DNA from: UBA10438 sp964432155
GTDB lineage: Bacteria; Bacteroidota; Ignavibacteria; Kapaibacteriales; Kapaibacteriaceae
DNA: 64,000 nt
NCBI GenBank assembly: GCA_964432155.1
Contig: CAYSMF010000006.1
Coordinates: forward strand, 58,806 to 122,805
Direction: 5' to 3'
Shown: positions 27,301 to 36,045 of the stretch, piece by piece
Numbering within the stretch: position 1 is the first letter of the stretch
How the letters are laid out: every line of letters starts with the position of its first letter
Translations under genes and position numbers: made by a program
Notes under the pieces: generated by a model
The model's input: the letters and a program-made list of their open reading frames with translations, nothing else
The model's database searches: none
Told to the model about the DNA's origin: nothing

Positions 27301-28842
27301 TGTTGCATCATTCGGAGTGTCTGGATTATCAAGGGGGCTCTGTATGAATGCGTAGAGAATGTCGCCTTCGATGGCTACCGCCTCGAATCCACGGTTCGCG
27401 CGACGTGCCCCATACACTGCTGGTAGCAGCTCATTACCATACGTTCCAACAGGAGCGCCAACTGCGGCAGCTGTTCCCTGCGGGATGTAGCGATCGATAA
27501 GAACACCATTGCTGTTGAAGTTGTAGATAGCTGGACGATACTCGTCTACCATCCACCATGTTCCAGCAGCATCTGTAACGATACCCTCAAGGTCGCCGCC
27601 AAATGGATCGTTGGCAATGTCGTTGCCAAACAGGTCAACACCGAACTCATCCGTATACGCAACGCCTTGACCAGCTGCTTGAAGATTTGGACGCCCAGAG
27701 ATCGGCGTTGTGCCATCAGCACGAACCAGTGGTGTGCGCGATAGTACTGTGATCTGACCCGACACACGGTCGAGTTCGAGCGCGACCACCTCTGCTTGAT
27801 AGTTTGGCAACGCGAATGGACGACGCACTTGACCACGAATCACCGTTGGTTCGGCATTAGGACCGCGATCGGGGTGAGTGAGGAAGCGGAGCTTCGTTGT
27901 GTCTGTTCCACCGCCTCCATACCCCGTAAACCAAAGTCCTGAAAAACCACCGAGCTTGATGTCCTGCCCTCCAGGCGTGACACCAAGTGATGGACGATTC
28001 GTCCATGTGTAGGTCTGTGTGCGTGCGAGCCCCTTGCTGTAGTCCTTGAAACCAAGTGGTACCACGCGCACCAGCGAGGCGGTAGCAATATCGATCACGG
28101 CGAGTGCATTGTTCTCTTGCAACGTCACGTATGCAGTATTCCCATCTGGTGTCACACTCGCATACTCTGGCTCAAGATCCTGTGCTACTGTCGCGTTGAG
28201 TCCGTAGATGCGCACACCCATAGCGCGCAGAGAATCCTGACGTCCATTGAGTGAGCGAAAGTCGACAGTCTGAACGGTTGGTGCTGCCGGGTTCGTAATC
28301 GTGAGAATGCTCACTGATCCTTCAGGATCCTGAACATAGTCGTTGAGTGGTTCGCCTTCGTTGCAAACGATAATCTTCTGTCCATTTGGCGTAAACGTGA
28401 GCTGGTCAGGCAGAGCACCGACTGTTGTCTGACTCAGCAACACACCGGACATGTTAAATAGCAACACCTTACCTGGATTTGCCTTTGATGCTCCATCCTC
28501 GAGTGCTACGGCAACAATACCGTTCTTCACAGCTACACTATTAACGACGCCGTTGTAGGCCGTGAGCAGGATCTCGCGCGACACCACTGGTGCCGTAGGG
28601 TTTGCAATGTTCACAAACGTGAGCTTATTGTTGAAGGCGTCGGAAAGGATCGCCGTTCGCGTTGCTGCGTCATACGTTACGACCTCAGCAGAGCCTTTAT
28701 CAAACGTCGCAGGACGTTGCGTGTGTCGTCCGATGAGCTGCAATACCTGCTCAGGTTGCTGCGCTGAAAGCAGCGTCGCTGTGAGCACGAAGATCAATAG
28801 TGGTAAGATGTTGTCCCAACGACGTATCATTGTCGACCTCAA
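24358..28842 (-). CDS. secreted multidomain protein: choice-of-anchor I propeller with phytase-like insert, five Ig-like domains, T9SS sorting domain
   Basis: A 1494-residue exported protein (signal peptide about residues 9-27, ending LLSAQ). Residues about 30-275 and 660-950 look like two halves of a choice-of-anchor I propeller (SAEVVTYDAATRTAILSDA, CNEGEPLNDYVQDPEGS, and later DPDAIS-like and SANEGDAREWG segments). Between them, about 280-655, lies a segment like the esterase-like activity of phytase domain (GGFSGLWF, DLEGIVTDAAGTWWMVDEYRPAIYNF). Residues about 955-1400 hold five Ig-like domains, each marked by a YQW core. The last 85 residues form a type A T9SS sorting domain (VRVEPHPV...GRQVLSTTT...GLYTATIIAGG). 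Phosphoester hydrolysis at the cell surface is possible but unproven. An in-frame ATG 12 bases downstream is an alternative start. Confidence 0.8.
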   Translation of the reverse strand: MRSTMIRRWDNILPLLIFVLTATLLSAQQPEQVLQLIGRHTQRPATFDKGSAEVVTYDAATRTAILSDAFNNKLTFVNIANPTAPVVSREILLTAYNGVVNSVAVKNGIVAVALEDGASKANPGKVLLFNMSGVLLSQTTVGALPDQLTFTPNGQKIIVCNEGEPLNDYVQDPEGSVSILTITNPAAPTVQTVDFRSLNGRQDSLRAMGVRIYGLNATVAQDLEPEYASVTPDGNTAYVTLQENNALAVIDIATASLVRVVPLGFKDYSKGLARTQTYTWTNRPSLGVTPGGQDIKLGGFSGLWFTGYGGGGTDTTKLRFLTHPDRGPNAEPTVIRGQVRRPFALPNYQAEVVALELDRVSGQITVLSRTPLVRADGTTPISGRPNLQAAGQGVAYTDEFGVDLFGNDIANDPFGGDLEGIVTDAAGTWWMVDEYRPAIYNFNSNGVLIDRYIPQGTAAAVGAPVGTYGNELLPAVYGARRANRGFEAVAIEGDILYAFIQSPLDNPDTPNDATSKASPWCRIIAFNTVSKTIVGEYLYPMFEKAFGCDKIGDAVSLGAGKFMVIERDDATGLRARKYLMEIDLKGATNLITNPATLAQGRSIESLTFAEATALGIRPVQKKKSVYLPGVGYGTTDKPEGLARINAQTLLIVNDNDFGVGGSALPTPPNGSITLNAESHPVFGVITFDRPNGLDASDRDGGNLIRLWPVYGMYQPDAISTFTVGGQTYIASANEGDAREWGSFVEERRIKDMSIDASLTAAYPTLRSDAGAGRLNVVTNLGDLDNDGDYDELYTLGGRSFSIWNADGNLIYDSGSEFETRTAAWYPANFNAGHTTNSRDDRSDNKGPEPEAIAMGVINDSTYAFVGCERIGHTFMFNVSDPVNPRYIDYINPRNFTVTPNVTNVDNGTVGDLGCEVITFVPAAESPNGADLLLSGNEISGTMSIQQVRIARITSSPTTPIRQCLNERLTLSVVAAGPSLTYQWAKDGVDIAGAIAATYSVDSARTTTAGVYTCKVRSAMGMIITSRPTTVTVSTRTRITTEPKVLTQVEAGFPVSLTVEATATAGETYQWFKRGTALTNTANISGVTTPNLRIHALTFADTSGGYYCVVTGGCATVRSRDARVYIPQAFVTLQPRDTTVCPGDTVVLRAAGAPGGGDAAISYQWRFYDGDNIKEGGRFVGTQSPTLRINGVRPEDARQIVCVVQGFPSRQVRFSNTVNVFVRQAPRITKQPTAPNGLREQQICEGLVFQLRALVDGEQLSYQWFRNGVAIPRATQSDYSSTVPGSYTLRVTGTCGQALFTDTVRIISTVRPSLGTIRETLLRVKEGDAFTLSVSLAEGSQPVRYQWSLAGRAIAGATSNTYTVNRTTASDAGLYVCTATNDCGSDISAVVEVRTYRDDPTSVDEQVAHVSSVRVEPHPVHTISYLRITADQPGPVRIVVRDMQGRQVLSTTTVLAEAGDTSIVLDAATLGSAGLYTATIIAGGSTTHVPLVVAP

Positions 28843-28936
28843 CAGTAAAAAAGGATGTTCTGCATCACTGCAAAACTCCGCTCCGGGTGTGAGGCACGTG
28901 TTACCTCTGCATCATCAAACCATTACGTCGATTACC

Positions 28937-29416
28937 ATGAAGTATCATCGGTTCCTCCTTCCAATCCTTCTCATGCTCCTACTCACGTCGTGTGCCGCCC
29001 CCTATGCAAAACGCTGCGTCGATGGCTTTGATCGTTCATCGCTTCGCGTGACGATCTCAAAGGGTGTGTGCTTCGGACAATGTCCGATGTATACGGCAAC
29101 GGTGTACGGCGATGGCACGGTTGAGTACAACGGTGAGCGCTTCGTGGAACGCGAGGGGGCCTATGCAGGTACGATTTCGCCCGAGGACCTCTGCGCTATC
29201 GTGACGGAGATCACGAGGAAGAAGCTGATGCTTGTCGACACATCCTTCGTCGAAGAGGTACCCGATGCACCAATGACGAAGATGACAATATCACTTCGGG
29301 GAACGTCGACGACGGTGCTGTGGAACCTCACGACACCAGAACAATTCCGGACGCTGCAATCATTGATCGTAAAGGCAACGCACGAGAATCCTGCGCTGAC
29401 AAAAACGAGCGAGTGA
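28937..29416 (+). CDS. DUF6438 family lipoprotein
   Basis: A 159-residue predicted lipoprotein. The ATG at 28937 gives a short signal peptide with lipobox LTSC, Cys19 being the lipidated residue. The body has SKGVCFGQCPMYTATVYGDGTVEYNG, matching the CFG.CP.Y....y.dG.v.Y.G signature of DUF6438 proteins, whose function is unknown. It is divergent from the 1494-residue gene, with 94 bases between start codons holding both promoters. It converges on menG/ubiE with a 19-base gap. Confidence 0.82.
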   Translation: MKYHRFLLPILLMLLLTSCAAPYAKRCVDGFDRSSLRVTISKGVCFGQCPMYTATVYGDGTVEYNGERFVEREGAYAGTISPEDLCAIVTEITRKKLMLVDTSFVEEVPDAPMTKMTISLRGTSTTVLWNLTTPEQFRTLQSLIVKATHENPALTKTSE

Positions 29417-29435
29417 CGAGCAAGTTCGAGGAGTC

Positions 29436-30137
29436 TTACGACTTCGGCGCGATAACTGTACCGACGTACAGGAAAGCAATACCACCTGTAAGCTCACGAT
29501 ACGAGCAGTTCGTAAGACGTCCAGTCGACGTCATGAGATCGGTAAAGGCTTCGCGGCAAGGGAACGCTGCTGCCGTTGTTGGCAGATACTCATATGCCTG
29601 ACGATTTCCCGTGACAATTCCACCAATGAACGGAATCACGTACCGACTGTATGCACCGTAGAGCATGCCCATGATGCCGCGGGGCTGTCCGAACTCGAGC
29701 ACAACAACCTTTCCACCCGGCTTGACAACACGCGCCATGTCTGCGAGGGCGATGCGCGGTTCGTCGACGTTGCGAATTCCGAACGAGATACTCGCAGCAT
29801 CGAAGGTAGCATCGGCATACGGCAGATGCATGGCATCAGCAACTGCAAACTCGACGTCGAGTCCCTTGCGTTGCGCCTTGCCCGGTGCGTACGATAGCAT
29901 GTCGGCGTTGAAGTCTGTTCCAACAACACGACCCGCAGGACCAACAGCGCGCTTGAATGCCAACGCGAGATCGCCAGTGCCGGTTGCACAGTCAAGCACG
30001 CTACTGCCTGCTCGCACGCCGCTGGCTGCCACGGTGGCTCTGCGCCAGAGGTGATGAATGCCGAACGAGAGAATTGAATTCGCTCGGTCGTACGATGCTG
30101 CAATGTCCGAGAACATCGCGTGGACGGCTTGACTCAT
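29436..30137 (-). CDS. menG: demethylmenaquinone/ubiquinone C-methyltransferase
   Basis: SAM-dependent methyltransferase of the UbiE/MenG family, making menaquinone from demethylmenaquinone at the inner membrane. The 233-residue protein has the family opening VHAMFSDIAASYDRANSILSFG, motif I VLDCATGTGDLA near 47-58, the DFNADML acidic strand end, ISFGIRNV near 116-123 and LEFGQPRG. The family-typical YEYLP and MTSTGF-like segments follow. With FCB ancestry the quinone is most likely menaquinone. The start overlaps the end of the upstream flavoprotein gene by ATGA, giving a two-gene operon that uses isoprenoid products. Confidence 0.93.
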   Translation of the reverse strand: MSQAVHAMFSDIAASYDRANSILSFGIHHLWRRATVAASGVRAGSSVLDCATGTGDLALAFKRAVGPAGRVVGTDFNADMLSYAPGKAQRKGLDVEFAVADAMHLPYADATFDAASISFGIRNVDEPRIALADMARVVKPGGKVVVLEFGQPRGIMGMLYGAYSRYVIPFIGGIVTGNRQAYEYLPTTAAAFPCREAFTDLMTSTGRLTNCSYRELTGGIAFLYVGTVIAPKS

Positions 30138-31633
30138 GTGTCAAAAATACGTTGAACAGTGTTCCAAGCCCCCATCATCACGGCAGGAGTGCCCTGACCT
30201 GGGAACGCGCTATCGCCAATCATGTACAATCCGTCGAATGGGGTTTTGTTGGGAGGAAGCGTCAGCAACGGACGTCGAATGTCGTGCGGGATACCACCCA
30301 CATACCCACGATAGCGTCCCGTATAGCGCTCCCACGTCTGCGGCGTTCCACCCTCGATGTGCAGCATCTGCATCCCATCGAATTCATGCATGCGACGCTT
30401 GATTAATGCAAGCATGCCATCGATGATCTGCTGCTTTCGTTCGCGAGCCACCTCCGGCGAACAATCATCCCAGTCGTCAGCAAGCGCGTGCGTGCTCGCG
30501 GTGACTGTTGTGTGTCCTTCCGGTGCCTTTTCGTTATCGGTGGGATGCGAGATCGTGAGGAAGAGCGATCCCGAGTGTACAAACGGAATTGGTTCGTCGA
30601 GATACAACTGCACGTACGTCGATGGAATCTTGGGCACTCCATCCAGTGCGAAGTACAGCGTCAGTCCAACCCACGATCGATTGAAGGTCGATGCTTTGCT
30701 TGTGAAGTAGCGCTGCACACGATTATGCGTGAGCGATTGCATGTTCCAGATTGGAATCGACGAGATCACGGTGCGTGCCTCGTAGCGCTCGCCATTTGCG
30801 CACACAACCTCCCACATCCCGTTGCGTTGTGTGATCGACGTCACTGCACGACGGAACTTGACCGTTGCACCATGAGCTGTTGCATGTCGCATCAACTGGA
30901 GCACGGGCTTGACCATACCGCCAATTGGATAGTATGTCTCCGATGGATACGTGAGGCCCATTGCACCGGTGAGGTACGGAGCTCGCATCGCAGAATTCTG
31001 CGTGCTAATCAACAGCTGCTCGTCGATGAACGTGCGGAACGCTGGCGTATCAACGCCGTATCGCTTCAACAACACGTCGACAGGTCGGACCAGACCAGGC
31101 AAGAGTCCGACGTTCGCCAACATTGATGGCGCTGCAAGTGCAAGAAGTTCACGCACGCTCGTTGGAGGGATAGCGTGCGTATGCCCAACCAAGCCGTACA
31201 CGCGTTGTTCGAGCTCGTACTGGGCGTTCCAGAATCCTGCTTGATCGCCAGCAAAATGTCGTTCTGCTTCAGCGATCCATGTCTGCTTGTCGGCCCAGCG
31301 CACAACATCTTCGCCCTGACGGCGGATAATCATGCCAGGATCTTGCTTGATCAGATTTGGTGTGAGTCCGAGGTGACCAAACACACGTCCCGCCGGTTGG
31401 TGCGGCTGCATCCCGCTGATCGTTGTTGCACCAACGTCAAATGAGTACTTCCCGGTGCGGAAAAACGATGCGCAGCCCCCGAGGGTCTCGTGTGCCTCAA
31501 GGACGGTCACGTCCTTGCCCTCGTGCGCAAGCAGTGCAGCTGCCGTCATGCCAGCGTAGCCGGCTCCAAGCACGAGAATGTCTGTAGTGTGGTTCACGTA
31601 GGGCAAACAGCTGCGTGTGGCATCAAGTTCCAC
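30134..31633 (-). CDS. FAD-dependent oxidoreductase, phytoene desaturase / carotenoid isomerase type
   Basis: A 499-residue flavoprotein of the CrtI/CrtISO superfamily. The dinucleotide motif DILVLGAGYAGMTAAALLA appears near residues 18-36, then EAHETLGGCASFF and YSFDVGATTISG. The C-terminal FAD motif is GLYMIGDSAFPGQGTPAVMMG. Members desaturate or isomerise carotenoids; others act on prenylated lipids. Cotranscription with menG and the isoprenoid genes elsewhere in the window support a polyprenyl or carotenoid substrate, but the exact reaction cannot be read. The start at 31633 is GTG; another GTG at 31597 would begin MNHTTDILVLGAG, closer to the family norm. The start lies only 13 bases from the divergent gene. 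Confidence 0.82.
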   Translation of the reverse strand: MELDATRSCLPYVNHTTDILVLGAGYAGMTAAALLAHEGKDVTVLEAHETLGGCASFFRTGKYSFDVGATTISGMQPHQPAGRVFGHLGLTPNLIKQDPGMIIRRQGEDVVRWADKQTWIAEAERHFAGDQAGFWNAQYELEQRVYGLVGHTHAIPPTSVRELLALAAPSMLANVGLLPGLVRPVDVLLKRYGVDTPAFRTFIDEQLLISTQNSAMRAPYLTGAMGLTYPSETYYPIGGMVKPVLQLMRHATAHGATVKFRRAVTSITQRNGMWEVVCANGERYEARTVISSIPIWNMQSLTHNRVQRYFTSKASTFNRSWVGLTLYFALDGVPKIPSTYVQLYLDEPIPFVHSGSLFLTISHPTDNEKAPEGHTTVTASTHALADDWDDCSPEVARERKQQIIDGMLALIKRRMHEFDGMQMLHIEGGTPQTWERYTGRYRGYVGGIPHDIRRPLLTLPPNKTPFDGLYMIGDSAFPGQGTPAVMMGAWNTVQRIFDT

Positions 31634-31646
31634 CGTATTTTTTCAC

Positions 31647-34600
31647 ATGCGATTCTTCATCATGGCGATCAGTCTGTGTGTGTCCATCGTTCTGCTGCAC
31701 GCAGAACACGACGAACGCGAGCATGTTCGCCAACGATTTGAAGATATGCGTTCTCGCCGAGTTCCTCGCGGAGGCAGCGTGCAACCGGATGCACGATCGC
31801 GTGCGCTCGATGTTGCGCGACGCTATGAACAGCGCTCTGCAGAACAACCACAAGAACTCCGTCAATGGTCAGTGGTTGGTCCACTCGCAACGGCAGGACG
31901 TATCAAATCGATCGTCGTCGATCCAACGACACCCAACGTGATCTATGCCGCCGCTGCTGCGGGCGGTGTGTGGAAGTCGACCAATGGTGGCGACCAATGG
32001 TCACCAGTCATGGATGATGCCAATGGCATTGCGATGGGCACACTCGCAATCGATCCAGCATCGCCGACAACAATCTATGCCGGCACCGGTGAACAGGTCA
32101 CCGGTGCGAACATCTTCCTTGGCGCTGGCGTACTTCGGTCAACAACTGCGGGTGCAACCTGGGACGTGATTGGCTTGACGTCGGTGGGTTCATGCTCGCG
32201 TATCATGCTTCCTCAATCGCAGCCATCAACGATCTACGTTGCTGCAATGAATGAACATGGTGGACTGTGGAAGAGCACCGATGGTGGTTCAACATGGAAT
32301 CGCCTCACAGTGATGGATGTGTATGATGCATCGATGCATCCGCGCGACCATGCCACAATCATCATGGCAGTGCGCGACATCGGATTGATTCGAAGCACAG
32401 ATGGCGGTGCGTCGTGGAGTCCAGCAATGACAGGACTCAGCGGACGCATCGGTCGCATCAGCGTTCAGCACGCACCGAGCAATGGATCGATCGTCTATGC
32501 ACTCTGCGAGCTCGACGATCGTGCGCATATCGCCGTATCATCAGACGGAGGTTCGTCCTGGCGCGTTGTGTATCGCGATTCAACCGGATGTTTCTTTGCA
32601 GGCACATGTCAGCTTACGGATGGACAAGGCTTTTATGACAACGTGATTGCCGTGTGTCCTACCTCGCCAGATACCGTGCTCGTGGGAGGCATTGATCTCC
32701 TGCGCACAACCGACGGCGGTGATAGCTGGACAAATGTTACGCAAGGCTACGCCGATGGAAACGGCAACAACCATCCACACGTGGATCAACACGCGATCTG
32801 CTTCGACCCACACGATGCATCACACGTATGGGTTGGCAATGATGGTGGAATCATGGAAAGTCGCGACGCTGGTGCTTCGTGGATTCCGCGGAACAACGGT
32901 CTTGCGGTGACGCAGTTCTATGCTGTCGACATCGATCCGTCACTTCGCACACGCGTTATCGGTGGCACGCAGGATAATGGCACACTCGTGACACGCGATG
33001 CCGTTGCGTGGGACACGGTAATGAACGGCGATGCGATGACAACGCTCCATGTACCGAACGAACCTGACGTGATCATCTCGGCAGGTCCGCGTGGAGCACT
33101 CACACGTATAGAATTGTCAACTGGATTCGCACGTCGACTCCAAGCAGGATTGGTGATGACGGAACCATGTGAGTGGGTTGCACCTCTCGTGATCGATCCC
33201 GACGTGCCGCGCACGATGTATACGGGAAGACAGCGCATCTACCGAACGGATAACGGTGGTGATGCGTGGCGTCCGATCTCACCCCCACTGTCGAACACCG
33301 TATCAGCACTTGCGATCTCGCCAGCTGATGCATCGATGATCTGGGCAGGCGGCTCGTATGGCGACATCATCGTTTCGACTGATGCAGGGTCGACATGGCG
33401 CAGCGTACTCACGCCTCCCCTACCACAACAATTCGTTAGTAGTATTGCGTGCTCACCGAGCGATCCATCGACGGTGTTTGTGAGCTACGCTTCCTATGGC
33501 ACATTACATGTGTGGAAGACGACCGACATGGGATCGACGTGGTTTTCTGCATGGGAACACATGCCCGACGCACCTGTGAATACGCTCTGCATCCATCCCG
33601 ATGATCACGATGTTGTTTATGCAGGCACCGACATCGGTGTGTACACCTCACGCGATGGTGGTCGCACATGGTCGGTAAGTGGCAAGGGGCTCCCCCGCTC
33701 ACCTGTGGTTGATCTCAAACTGAACGCAACGCTCGGAATCGTGCGTGCCGCTACGCACGGACGTGGGATCTGGGAACTCCCACTTTCTGGCGACATCGCG
33801 ATCACTCCGCAGATCGTCACACCAGCTGGTGGTGAAGTGTACTATGCGCGCCAGCAACAGACCATACAGTGGCGCGGCCTGTCGGGTCGAGTCGCTATCG
33901 ACATTTCCTACAACGATGGTCGCTCGTGGGAGTCACTCGCGCGTGATGTTGACCCGTTTACGTATCGCTGGGATGTGCCTGCGCACTTCACCGCCACTGC
34001 GCGTCTGCGTGTAACGGCGTCGGATGGCACAAGCATCACAAGTACAACCTTTGCTATCGAACCACCACGTCGTGGTACGATCCTCCACCGCCACGCACTC
34101 TCGTGGACGGCGTACGGTGTTGCGTGGGACGGACGCGAGGGATTATGGACTACGGATCTTCGCCGAAATGTGCTCACCCGCATCGACCGGACGTCCTATG
34201 CCGTCACTAAGCGCGTAGTGCTCGAAGGCGCTGGCGATAGCTTGTTCCTTGATCTTGCCTATGATACCGTTCAGCACCTCATCTACGTGCACCGACTCAA
34301 CGATGTACAGGGTTCCAGCACGAGCGTGATCGTTGTTGACACGAACGGAATCGTGCAGACCACCTATGCATCGGGTGCACAACGCTATGGCATCGGACTT
34401 GCCCTCGACCGTGGTGAACTGGTTGTCTGCGAACGCGATGGCGACCAACGCATTGTCCGGATGAACCCATCGACAGGTGCAGTGCTCGGCGAGCGTCGCA
34501 TTCCCTATGCAACACCGCTTGGTCCACGGGGGATGTCGATCGACAGTGCAGGCCGCATTCATATGGTCACCACAACATTCGCATCCGATCGCAGCTCACT

Positions 34601-35084
34601 TGTTCGCGCCGAGGTAGAACAGTTTACCAATGCTTCGTCGCCTATGCGGACGTCGACCATGCCTGCGATGATGCCCATGGGTCCAATCAATGCGCGTGGT
34701 TTGGAGCGCGACCAACGTGATGGCAGCTTCTGGATTACCGACATCGACGGCGTCGTGTGGAAGGTAGCTGGCGACGAAGCCGGGAATCCACCATTGAGTG
34801 TGAGCGAACCACTCCTACAAGCCGCACGCATTGTTGTGGTACCGCAGCCTTCGCGAGGAACAACATCCATTGATATCCATGCAGAAATCGACGGCACGAT
34901 CCATAGCGATATTCGGGATGTAACGGGCGCCATCGTGATGTCCTTCCCGGACCGCGAGCACCGTGCAGGACAGCCCACAACGCTCCGGATTGCCGCCGGC
35001 GCGTTGCCAGCAGGTACATACTTCGTGACCGCATCAATGGCCGGAGTGGCCCCAATTCGCCGTACGTTTGTACTGGTTCCATAA
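31647..35084 (+). CDS. secreted BNR-repeat (sortilin/exo-sialidase-like) propeller protein with T9SS sorting domain
   Basis: A 1145-residue exported protein; the ATG at 31647 gives a compact signal peptide (MRFFIMAISLCVSIVLLHAE). A large double-propeller-like region (about 60-720) carries many Asp-box turns: GGVWKSTNGGDQWSP, GGLWKSTDGGSTWNR, LRTTDGGDSWTNV, ESRDAGASWIP, YTSRDGGRTWSV. This resembles VPS10/photosystem-assembly Ycf48-type propellers. A middle beta-sandwich (about 725-800) and a second repeat region follow. The end (ARIVVVPQPSRGTTSIDI...ALPAGTYFVTAS) is a clear type A T9SS sorting domain. No enzymatic residues are recognised; similar proteins are often annotated glycosyl hydrolase without proof. 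A TATTTTTT box at 31636-31643 precedes the start. Confidence 0.83.
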   Translation: MRFFIMAISLCVSIVLLHAEHDEREHVRQRFEDMRSRRVPRGGSVQPDARSRALDVARRYEQRSAEQPQELRQWSVVGPLATAGRIKSIVVDPTTPNVIYAAAAAGGVWKSTNGGDQWSPVMDDANGIAMGTLAIDPASPTTIYAGTGEQVTGANIFLGAGVLRSTTAGATWDVIGLTSVGSCSRIMLPQSQPSTIYVAAMNEHGGLWKSTDGGSTWNRLTVMDVYDASMHPRDHATIIMAVRDIGLIRSTDGGASWSPAMTGLSGRIGRISVQHAPSNGSIVYALCELDDRAHIAVSSDGGSSWRVVYRDSTGCFFAGTCQLTDGQGFYDNVIAVCPTSPDTVLVGGIDLLRTTDGGDSWTNVTQGYADGNGNNHPHVDQHAICFDPHDASHVWVGNDGGIMESRDAGASWIPRNNGLAVTQFYAVDIDPSLRTRVIGGTQDNGTLVTRDAVAWDTVMNGDAMTTLHVPNEPDVIISAGPRGALTRIELSTGFARRLQAGLVMTEPCEWVAPLVIDPDVPRTMYTGRQRIYRTDNGGDAWRPISPPLSNTVSALAISPADASMIWAGGSYGDIIVSTDAGSTWRSVLTPPLPQQFVSSIACSPSDPSTVFVSYASYGTLHVWKTTDMGSTWFSAWEHMPDAPVNTLCIHPDDHDVVYAGTDIGVYTSRDGGRTWSVSGKGLPRSPVVDLKLNATLGIVRAATHGRGIWELPLSGDIAITPQIVTPAGGEVYYARQQQTIQWRGLSGRVAIDISYNDGRSWESLARDVDPFTYRWDVPAHFTATARLRVTASDGTSITSTTFAIEPPRRGTILHRHALSWTAYGVAWDGREGLWTTDLRRNVLTRIDRTSYAVTKRVVLEGAGDSLFLDLAYDTVQHLIYVHRLNDVQGSSTSVIVVDTNGIVQTTYASGAQRYGIGLALDRGELVVCERDGDQRIVRMNPSTGAVLGERRIPYATPLGPRGMSIDSAGRIHMVTTTFASDRSSLVRAEVEQFTNASSPMRTSTMPAMMPMGPINARGLERDQRDGSFWITDIDGVVWKVAGDEAGNPPLSVSEPLLQAARIVVVPQPSRGTTSIDIHAEIDGTIHSDIRDVTGAIVMSFPDREHRAGQPTTLRIAAGALPAGTYFVTASMAGVAPIRRTFVLVP

Positions 35085-35095
35085 ACGCTATCTGC

Positions 35096-35308
35096 ATGAT
35101 TCACGTCATTCTTGCCGTCATTGTGATCGGCATCGTCTGGTTCGCCTGGGTCAACTTCAAAGAGATCGGGCTCCTTCGCACCAAACACGCCGACCTCTCG
35201 GATGACGAGCGACGTGTCCTACAAATGCGACACATTAACCGTGTAATTCTGTGCATGATCCTGCTAGCGATCATGCCGTGGATATTTATTCTAAGCAAAG
35301 AGCAATGA
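35096..35308 (+). CDS. small two-helix membrane protein, unknown
   Basis: A 70-residue protein with two hydrophobic helices (about residues 3-19 and 48-66) separated by a charged loop KHADLSDDERRVLQMR. I do not recognise the family. The stop overlaps the start of the first LOG-family gene by ATGA, which supports it as a real translated gene. The preceding gene's stop is 11 bases upstream, and a TATCTG element sits at 35089-35094. Confidence 0.65.
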   Translation: MIHVILAVIVIGIVWFAWVNFKEIGLLRTKHADLSDDERRVLQMRHINRVILCMILLAIMPWIFILSKEQ

Positions 35309-36045
35309 GCAACAAGACGATCATCAAACATCCACCACATGTTGGATCGACCGCCGAACGCGAATTCCTTGAAGGACCACATTCGCGGTTGCGCGAGTTC
35401 AGCTTTGTGCTGCGCGTGATGCGCGAGTTCATTCGTGGCTTCCGCATTCTCCACTTCGTTGGACCATGCATTACCGTGTTTGGATCTGCACGCTTCGCTG
35501 AGGATCACCCGTACTATCGAATGGGTGTCGACGTTGGCGCACGCCTCGCTGACATGGGCTTTACGGTGCTCACCGGTGGCGGACCCGGCATCATGGAGGC
35601 TGCGAACCGCGGTGCGAAGGAAGCTGGCGGCACAAGCATCGGACTCAACATCGAACTCCCATTCGAACAGCATGCAAACCCATGGCTCGACGTAATGATC
35701 GAGTTCGAACACTTCTTCGTTCGCAAGGTGATGCTCGTGAAGTACTCTCTTGGCTTCGTTGTGATGCCAGGGGGCTTTGGCACCATGGACGAACTGTTCG
35801 AAGCGATCACGCTGATGCAAACGAAGAAGATCAACAACTTCCCGATTGTGCTCATGGGCACAGAGTACTACGGCGAGATGGTCAAACAGCTTACCGACAA
35901 GATGCTCGAACAAGGCACAATCTCCCCCTCTGATCTCGACTTGTTCTGTCTCACCGACAGTATCGACGAAATGGAAGCGTACTTGCGCTCACGCGTCGTG
36001 AAACGCTTCGGTCTTAAACAACAGCTCTTCATTCCAAATCGATGA
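35305..36045 (+). CDS. LOG family (TIGR00730) protein, first of tandem pair
   Basis: Rossmann-fold protein of the LOG/lysine-decarboxylase-like family; characterised members are phosphoribohydrolases releasing free cytokinin or bases from nucleoside monophosphates. The 246-residue protein has ITVFGSARFAEDHPYY, GGGPGIMEAAN (91-101) and the catalytic PGGFGTMDE (155-163), with Arg140-Lys141 before them. An N-terminal extension of about 50 residues (RLREFSFVLRVMREFIRGF) precedes the fold. The ATG at 35305 overlaps the small membrane-protein gene by 4 bases; its own stop overlaps the second LOG gene by ATGA. Confidence 0.88.
   Translation: MSNKTIIKHPPHVGSTAEREFLEGPHSRLREFSFVLRVMREFIRGFRILHFVGPCITVFGSARFAEDHPYYRMGVDVGARLADMGFTVLTGGGPGIMEAANRGAKEAGGTSIGLNIELPFEQHANPWLDVMIEFEHFFVRKVMLVKYSLGFVVMPGGFGTMDELFEAITLMQTKKINNFPIVLMGTEYYGEMVKQLTDKMLEQGTISPSDLDLFCLTDSIDEMEAYLRSRVVKRFGLKQQLFIPNR

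Noticed and set aside
31647..35084. Calling the BNR-repeat protein a sialidase
   Set aside because: Asp-box turns are present but the sialidase catalytic Arg triad, Tyr and Glu pattern (FRIP region) is not visible.
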